DNA from: Saposhnikovia divaricata
Lineage: Eukaryota; Streptophyta; Magnoliopsida; Apiales; Apiaceae
DNA: 64,000 bases
NCBI GenBank assembly: GCA_036435485.1
Contig: CM071597.1
Span: forward strand, 143,961,647 to 144,025,646
Reading direction: 5' to 3'
A model generated the notes under the pieces. That model had not been told where the DNA came from, made no database searches, and saw only the letters and a program-made list of their open reading frames with translations. Below, piece after piece: positions 57,505 to 64,000 of this stretch (the first letter of the stretch is position 1; every line of letters starts with the position of its first letter). Both the position numbers and the translations under genes were made by a program.

Positions 57505-59578
57505 GAATCTTCTTATCTTCCTCAAAATCCAAGATACCAAAATTAGCAGGAAATATGAGTTTGTCAACTTTCACCAACACATCCTCCACTATGCCTCTAG
57601 GATATGTAACTGAACGATCGGCCAACTGCAAAGAGATGTTGGTAGGCTTTGGTTCCGGTAGACCAAGTTGCATATAGACTGACAAGGGCATGAGATTGAT
57701 GCTAGCTCCCAAGTCACACAAGCACTTCGCAAAAGACAAATTACAAATATTGCATGGAATAGTAAAGCTACCAGGATCCTTTAGTTTTGGAGGCAATTTC
57801 TGTTGCAGCACAGCACTGCACTCTTCCGTTAGAGCAACGGTCTCTAATTCCTCGAGCTTCAACTTGCGAGAAAGAATCCCCTTCATGAACTTGGCATAGC
57901 TCGGCATCTGTTCAAGAGCTTCGGCAAAGGGAATGTTAATCTGCAACTTCTTGAACACCTCTAAGAACTTATCAAATTTCTTATCCAACTGCTGCTTCTG
58001 GAGTCTTCTAGGATAAGGAGGAGGAGGATAGATCTGAGTGTTCTTCGTAGACTGCTCCACAAAATTTTTAACAGGTTCCTTGCTCTTCTCTACTTCACCA
58101 TCTTGCTGATCAGCCACTAAATCAGATTGAGCAATTTCGGGCACTGCAGATTTTTCAACCTGCTGATTCTGAACATCTTCATCTTCTTCAGCTGCTAATT
58201 TAGGGCCTGCTGTAACTTTTCCCGAACTTAAAGTCACAGCCTTCACCTGTTCTTTGCCATCCCTCCTACCTGGATTTGCTTCCGTATCACTAGGATGAGT
58301 TCCTTGTTGCCTACTAAGTAAGACACTTGCAATCTGTCCCACCTGGGTTTCCAAGACCTTTTGAGAAGCTTGCAGGTTCTTCACCATCATCCACAAATCA
58401 TCCCTTTCTGGTTTTTCATTAGATGATTGCCCCGCATGAGCCTGGGGCTGTTGCTGCTGAAATCCCGTAGGCTGATATGATTGCCTTGGAGCATACTGCT
58501 GCTGATAACCTTGATTGAATGGCCTTGCTTGCTGACCCTGAAACTGCTGATAAGGCTGAGGTTGTTGAGCACCTTGATTGTTGCTCCAGCTGAAGTTAGG
58601 ATGATTCCTGTTGTTCGGATGATAGGTGGCTGGTACTGGTGAAGCAGGTCTCTGAAAATTACTTACGAACTGTGCTGATTCAGAAGAGATAGCACACTGA
58701 TTCGTCTCATGTTCGCCCGCACATAGCTCACAAATACTAGCAACCTGCTGAACTCCATAATTAGCAAGAGAATCCACCTTCATCGTAAGAGCCTTCAACT
58801 GAGCTGCAATAGCTGAAGCTGTATCAACTTCAAGAACACCTGCTACCTTACCTTGAGAAAGCCTGTGTGTTGGATTCTGATATTCATTAGCAGCCATCAT
58901 CTCAATAAGATCATAAGCTTCCTCATAGCTCTTCGCCCACAGAGCTCCACCTGATGCTGCATCTAGCAAAGGCCTAGACTGTGCTCCCAACCCATTGTAG
59001 AAACCATTAATAACCATCCAATCAGGCATGCCATGATGAGGACACTTTCGTAGCATCTCCTTATAACGTTCCCAAGCCTCACACAAAGACTCGCCAGATT
59101 GCTGTTGAAATTGAGTTAACTGGTTCCTTATTGCTGCAGTTTTTGCCATAGGGAAGAATTTAGTAAGGAACTTCTGAGCAAGATCCACCCATGTAGTAAT
59201 GGAACCAGCTGGTAGAGAGTGTAACCAGCCCTTAGCCTTATCCCTTAAGGAGAATGGGAAAAGCCTCAACTTGATAGCATCATCCGACACACCATTAAAT
59301 TTGAAAGTGTCGCAGATCTCGATAAAGTCCCGGATGTGCATGTTAGGATCCTCTGTCGAAGCACCCCCAAACTGAACCGAATTCTGCACCATCTGAATTG
59401 TGCTCGGCTTGATCTCAAAGTTATTCGCTGCAATAGCTGGCCTGACAATACTAGATTGTATGTCATTGATCTTTGGCTGCGAATAGTCCTTCAAAGCCTT
59501 GACTGTTGCTGGTAAATCTGCCATCTCGTTTACTGCTGCAAGTTCTTCTTCTGCCAGTTTTTCCTTACGAGCCTGCAA
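57505..59578 (-). pseudogene. Athila gag and start of protease, cut by the SIRE insertion
   Basis: An open frame of about 690 codons from ATG 59578. The Gag core shows FEIKPSTIQMVQNSVQFGG, DTFKFNGVSDDAIKLRLFPFSLRDKAKGWL (typical Athila Gag words), and a compact zinc motif CELCAGEHETNQC. A Gln/Pro-rich region follows, then the start of protease CDLGASINLMPLS. The frame is clean up to the SIRE LTR and only its last residues come from the inserted LTR. The second half of protease and the rest of pol lie beyond the insertion, from 42934 downwards. The many point mutations in pol contrast with this clean gag. Confidence 0.9.
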
Positions 59579-59710
59579 ACGTGTTTGTATACACGTTCAA
59601 GTACCTGAAAACACCACGAAACAAACAACTAAGTAAGAAATCCGAGTCAGTGAACGCTAACGACCACTGATGACAAGCACATAAACTAAACAAAACACCG
59701 ATGATCCCCA
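59579..59710 (-). other. Athila leader with truncated primer-binding site
   Basis: On the minus strand the LTR runs into GGGGATCATCGG. Athila elements use the tRNA-Asp site TGGCGCCGTTGCCGGGGATC. Only its last part, GGGGATC (59704-59710), seems to remain, and the LTR lacks about nine bases of its end compared with the left copy. A deletion of roughly 20 bp across this junction explains both. Inferred from comparison with the left LTR and memory of the family. Confidence 0.5.
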
Positions 59711-61189
59711 AAATTACGCAAGCGCACGTAGTCACAAGTAATATAATTAAAGTTCGTTCCGTAGAGATCTGGTTAAGTTTAAATCAATAAATATGCCTAT
59801 GCAACAATGTTTGGTTTTAATCCACTGCTAAGATAAATAACAAGAATGAGGTTTTAATTATTTAAATTAACCAGGATGTAAATTATTAAGCTAAGAATAA
59901 TTAACTAATGAGAATTTAAAAAGAATGACTTATATGAGATAAAACATGGAATCCTAATTTCATTATCTACTTCACTTAGAGTCGCAGCCTTTAATCAATA
60001 CATGTGATGGTTTTGATATCTGATCGGATAACACGAAACAAGTAAAAGTTACCTCTCGGTATACTAGCACCAAACTACACATACATCCACAAAAGAGATA
60101 GAAGATGAGTAGACACCTATTATGCTTAGACCCTATATCTCTATAGAATTTGAAAACATAGAGGTTTAAGCACAAGTTATCCACATAGATCACATAGGGT
60201 AGCATAATATCTCTATTTACGCCACAAATCATGATGTTAAAACATCAACCTATCCTATGCTAGCATGGCAAGTTCTAAATCTCAAGATCCACTCTCGTTT
60301 AGCAAGAGATTAACATATTAGATGTTAGCTACGCATCTAAATACATGAAACACAACCATACGAGGATATCAAGAATTCACCACACATAAATCTTTAAAGC
60401 ATACAAACTACTAAGCTACATAGATAAATCCATTAGGATCCCATGACAACGATTAGTTCATAGTTGAACCGTTCGTCACCATGGGATTAGATGAAAACAT
60501 GATATTAAACAAGATATGGACGAAAGAAGCAATAATATTAATAAAAACAAGAGTTGAGAGAACAAATCTATAATCCAGAGTATACAAAAGATGAAGTAGA
60601 TCTAGATATTTGCTTGTCACCGAGCTTGAATCCTTCTCCACTCTTCTCTCTTGCAGTTCTACATTACAATAATAAAAATCTGATACAAATTACATGGTAA
60701 GATGTGTTTAAATACACTCTAGAAGTATTGCCCAATAAGCAATTACCTTCTATTACAATCAGAATTCGATTAAGGTACCAAAAGCTACCCAAAATACAAT
60801 TAGAATTAGAAAAAGGGCAAAACTGGAATTTTTCTGCTTTGCTTCTCATAGAACACGCGCGCGATTTTATTCAGCACAAACCCTGCACTTGCTATCTATC
60901 CCAGGTTGTAGAAAATCTCTCAAGCTTCACGTGAGCTGTAAGATCGCTGAAAACGGACTTCTAGAACTCCAGATATGGCCAAAACAGTGTAAACTGCGCA
61001 ACCTTCCCGGAAAATCCGAATTTAAATCAATTAATCCTCCAAACACGATAGAAGCAACACCCATAATCGACATTCTTGTAAGTCTGCACAACTAAGTAAA
61101 ACACATCAAAACTACAATAAACTTGAGGCCAAGTCAATCAATTTAAGCCAAATTTAAGCGATCCAAGTGGATATAAAATCCATTTATCA
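59711..61189 (-). repeat. right (5') LTR of Athila element
   Basis: About 1479 bp, ending CCATTTATCA in plus orientation, followed by the GTGGC duplication. By eye about 30 differences from the left LTR. It is uninterrupted, which is what allows the Tekay-like insertion point in the left LTR to be placed to the base. Confidence 0.92.
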
Positions 61190-61194
61190 GTGGC

Positions 61195-62184
61195 TTTCTA
61201 GTTTATCGTAGACGTCGGACCAGTAGAGTTATTAAAAAAAGGTGTAAACTTGATAATCAGTATGTTGTCCCTTTCAACCGAGATCTCTTGGTACGGTTTC
61301 AGTGTCACATAAATTTAGAAATATGTAATAGTTCAAGATCTTTAAAGTACCTTTTCAAATACTGTTTGAAAGGACATGACACTGCTACGATGATGTTAAA
61401 GAAAAAGTCCACAAATTCATCTGTTAATATTTCAAAAAACCAGACCAAGAGTCTAGACGAGGTTAAAAATTTTTTAGACGGAATATATGTCTGTGCATAT
61501 GAAGCTTCATGGAGAATTTTTTCTTTTGACATTCACAATCGCTGGCCAAGTGTTGATCGTTTACCAATTCATCTACCTGGTGAAAAACATATCAATTTTC
61601 AAAGTTCTGCTGATTTGGAAAAGGTTTGTGAAAAGGCCATATCAAAGACAAGTAAATTAGAAGCTTGGTTCATAGCTAAAAAGGAATTGCCAGTTTCACG
61701 CAATTTTACTTATGATGAATTTCCTAGCCACTTCACATGGGTACCAAAAAATGCTAAATGGAAGCTTAGACAAAGAGGTGATGTAGTTGGGAGGCTAACC
61801 GAGGTTCACGCCACAAGTGGTGAATTATTATATCTTCATATGCTTTTGTTAAGAAGAAAGGGAGTTATGTCATTCACTGAATTACGGACTATAGACGGTA
61901 TTGTTTACGATACCTTTAAGGGAGCATGTGGTGCTCTTGGTCTTCTACATAATGATAAGCAGTGGCATGATTCAATGTCTGAAAATGCCCATTCTTCTAT
62001 GCCTTCACAACTCCGTGCGATGTTTGTTAACATTTTGGTATATTGTTCTGTATCAGATCCGTTTCCCTCTGGAATGCTCACTGGAACACTATGTCAGATG
62101 ATGTTGTCTATATGAGACGGAAATTAACTAATAATATTCATTTATGACTTTCTGATCATGAGATCAAAAACTATGCTTTGGCAG
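61195..62184 (+). pseudogene. Helitron Rep gene, Y2 half (exon continuing after the Athila insertion)
   Basis: Continues the exon that starts at 21810; the sequence joins at the GTGGC target with no loss. It begins FLVYRRR, followed by VVPFNRDLLVRF and the Rep tyrosine pair KYLFKYCLKG (Tyr codons at 61348 and 61360). The linker FPSHFTWV and VTEVHATSGE-like region lead towards the helicase. The frame from 61288 ends at 62113-62115, and the expected continuation (MSDDVVYMRRKL) lies in another frame, so there is a frameshift near 62070. It ends at a donor at 62185. Confidence 0.85.
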
Positions 62185-62285
62185 GTTCGTGCAACATATT
62201 ACACTTTGAATTTTTGAAGTGGCTTTTGTTTTTATTAAGCATTATCATATTTCATCTAATTTTTGAAACATTGTTGTTTTTTCAG

Positions 62286-63944
62286 AAATAGAAAAATTAT
62301 TGAACGAAGTTGGCAAGTCTCTCCATGACTATCCCATGTTGCCACTTCCAGAGGAACAATTTTTCGGGTCTTTTGTTAATCGTCTCATTGTTGAAGAAAC
62401 TGGATATGACAAAGAGGAAATGAAGGTCCAACATGAAAAAAATCATAAAAAGCTTAATATTGAACAAATGGAGGTGTATAATGCAGTTATTGAAAATTTT
62501 CATCAGAAAAGAGGTGGCATGTTCTTTGTTTATGGAAGCGGTGGTTGTGGTAAAACTTTCCTCTGGCAAACCCTTTGCTGCCGTCTAAGATCAGAATGAA
62601 AAATTGTCCTTCCTATTGCAGGTTCTGGAATTCCTGCTACATTACTTCCAGGAGGGCGTACTGCATATTCTAGATTTCATATACCTTTAAAGTTTGATCA
62701 GTATTCAATAGCCGAAATAAAGCATGGTAGCCGGAATAAAGCATGGTACAGACATTGCGGAGTTAATGCAACAAACAAGCCTTATAATATGGGATGAAGC
62801 ACCGATACAACATCGTCATGCTTTTGAAGCCGTCAATCGAAGTTTGAGAGACATAATGGCTGCTGTTGATTTGGAGAGAGGCAAGAAACCTTTTGGTGGG
62901 ATTACAGTTGTGTTTGGTGGTGATTTTCGGCAAATATTACCTGTATTACCAAAGGGTACTAGAGCTGATACAGTGAATGCTGCACTTAACAAATCGAGGT
63001 TATGGGACTTATGCAAAGTCTTCCTTTTTAAGCAGAATATGCGGTTACATGGAGGTAATTCAGAGGAGCAAAATAAAAAGATTTCTGAATTCAGCAAATG
63101 GCAACTTGATATTGGAGATGGAAAAGTGGAACCTATTCAAACTGGCATTGTAGAAATTGACTCTGAGTTTGTTCTTCCAGATCGATATGTTGTCAAAAGT
63201 AATGGTAAGAATCCCATCACCGCTCTTATTGACCTTATATATCCAGACTTTATCAAGAACATGCATTCACATGAATATTTGGGATCAAGGTCAATTCTCA
63301 CCCCAACAAATGTAACCGTTGATGATATTAATTCCCAGATTCTTAACAAAATTCCCGGTACAGTATATACGTATCTCAATCAAGACTCCATTGATGATAA
63401 TGGTGGTGAAAATTGTGAATTTGATGCTGCATTTCCTGTTGAATATCTGAACTCTATTAATATGCCCTGTCTTCCTAAACATGAGTTAAAAATCAAAGTT
63501 GGAGCAGTAGTCATGTTGATGCAAAATTTAAATCAGATAATGGGGTTATGCAGTGGTACAAGAATGATAGTAACTGGATGCAAAAAGAATAGTATTGAAT
63601 GTCAGATTCTTTGTGGCTCTCAAGTTGGAACAAAGCACCTAATTCCAAGGATCGACATGATACCAACTGATACCAAATGGCCGTTTGAATTTAAAAGAAC
63701 TCAGTTCCCAATACAGGTATGCTTTGCAATTACTGTAAACAAAAGCCAAGGCCAATCGTTGGATACTGTTGGATTATATCTTCCTCAACCTGTTTTCTCC
63801 TACGGTCAGCTTTACGTATCAATTTCTCGAGTTACTTCTCCTGAAGGGCTTCATAGTTTAATTATTGATGATCCTGGCTTAAGCAAAAATGTAACAAGTA
63901 ATGTAGTTTTTGAAGAGGTTTTTTATAACCTTCCCAGTTTATAA
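62286..63944 (+). pseudogene. Helitron Pif1-type helicase domain
   Basis: After an acceptor at 62284-62285, the frame shows LNIEQMEVYNAV and Walker A GSGGCGKTFLW (near 62535-62570), with a Cys where Thr is common. A TGA at 62597-62599 and a 19-bp duplication near 62710-62747 break it. Walker B IIWDEAPI, GGDFRQILPVLP, SRSILTPTN, FAITVNKSQGQSLD and YVSISRVTSPEGL follow in order, all as in Pif1/RecD2-like helicases of plant Helitrons. The second segment from 62724 to 63944 is open for 406 codons. The enzyme unwinds DNA 5' to 3' during rolling-circle transposition. A tandem duplication covers the stop codon region at the end. Confidence 0.9.
62710..62747 (+). repeat. 19-bp tandem duplication in helicase gene
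   Basis: AGCCGAAATAAAGCATGGT at 62710 is followed at once by a copy with one change at 62729. The added 19 bp shifts the frame between Walker A and Walker B. Confidence 0.85.
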
Positions 63945-64000
63945 TTATTGATGATTCTGGCTTAAGCAAAAATGTAACAAGTAATATATTGTTATCAATT
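63855..64000 (+). repeat. 83-bp tandem duplication at the helicase 3' end
   Basis: The segment containing ATTATTGATGATCCTGGCTT (63861) recurs with one or two differences from 63944. The stop codon of the helicase lies at the junction. The second copy runs into the window edge. Confidence 0.7.

Larger units (their letters stand above)
21844..61189 (-). mobile_element. Ty3/gypsy LTR retrotransposon, Athila type, containing two nested elements
   Basis: TSD GTGGC lies at 21839-21843 and 61190-61194. The LTRs are about 1.48 kb: left 21844-22927 plus 38508-38911, right about 59711-61189. On the minus strand the order is LTR, gag-protease, pol, polypurine tract, LTR. The Gag core and short zinc knuckle are of the Athila type. 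Removing the two nested insertions leaves about 9.2 kb. No env-like ORF is present between integrase and the 3' LTR. Hand-counted LTR divergence is about 2%, the highest of the three nested elements. It disrupts the Helitron gene. Confidence 0.9.
15531..64000 (+). mobile_element. Helitron (rolling-circle transposon), degenerate, split by nested elements, runs off window
   Basis: The elements of a Rep/helicase gene lie on the plus strand in the correct order: a zinc-finger-like N-terminal region, Helitron_like_N, an HUH motif at 21502-21510, Y2 tyrosines near 61348 and 61360, and Pif1-type helicase motifs to 63944. The gene is cut by the Athila insertion at 21843/61195. I did not find the TC 5' end. 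The CTRR 3' end would lie beyond the right edge. The left border given is only the first segment I assign to it. Confidence 0.7.

Noticed and set aside
62300..63944. Host PIF1 DNA helicase gene
   Set aside because: It follows the Helitron Rep domains in the correct order and carries stops and duplications, so it is the Helitron helicase and not a cellular gene.

Overview
The window is nuclear DNA from a eudicot plant with a large, repeat-rich genome. The evidence is AT-rich sequence, GT-AG introns, plant LTR-retrotransposon lineages with plant-type primer sites, Stowaway- and Emigrant-like MITEs, and a three-exon mitochondrial gene closely matching plant ROMO1/Mgr2. An asterid is possible, but I cannot fix the species. 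Only one ordinary host gene is supported. Almost everything else is transposable elements nested inside one another.

Layout, left to right. (1) 132-967: a sequence ending in poly(A) between two copies of a 15-bp direct repeat, as LINE-type retroposition leaves. (2) 1014-12360: an Emigrant-like MITE of roughly 630 bp of its own sequence. It is split by a 10.45-kb Ty3/gypsy element of the Tat lineage (1172-11621; 518-bp LTRs; TSD GGTCC) and by a 258-bp Stowaway MITE (11907-12164). The Tat element has a gag-pol frame broken by three stop codons, an antisense gene with two introns, and a 79-bp tandem array. (3) 12492-14222: the ROMO1-like gene (74 aa, three exons), whose start codon lies about 130 bp from the MITE end. 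(4) About 15531 to beyond the right edge: a degenerate multi-exon Helitron (HUH Rep plus Pif1-type helicase). A probable Athila-related solo LTR lies within its upstream part.

The Helitron is cut between its HUH motif and its Y2 tyrosines by a 39.3-kb Athila-type gypsy element on the minus strand (21844-61189; TSD GTGGC). Two further elements lie inside that one. A 15.6-kb Tekay/Del-related element with 5085-bp LTRs and no intact coding frame sits in the left Athila LTR (22928-38502; TSD AAAAG). A 14.6-kb SIRE/Maximus-type copia element sits between the Athila gag-protease and pol (42935-57504; TSD GAATC) and carries a very long extra ORF after pol.

Hand-counted LTR divergence agrees with the nesting: Athila about 2%, SIRE about 1.2%, Tekay-like about 0.16%. 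I saw no CRISPR array, rRNA gene, tRNA gene or complete autonomous element. The points most worth a second look are the Tekay-like element with nearly identical LTRs and a dead interior, five upstream Helitron exons sharing one basic motif and one intron phase, the spliced antisense gene of the Tat element, and the roughly 1,300-codon ORF of the SIRE element.
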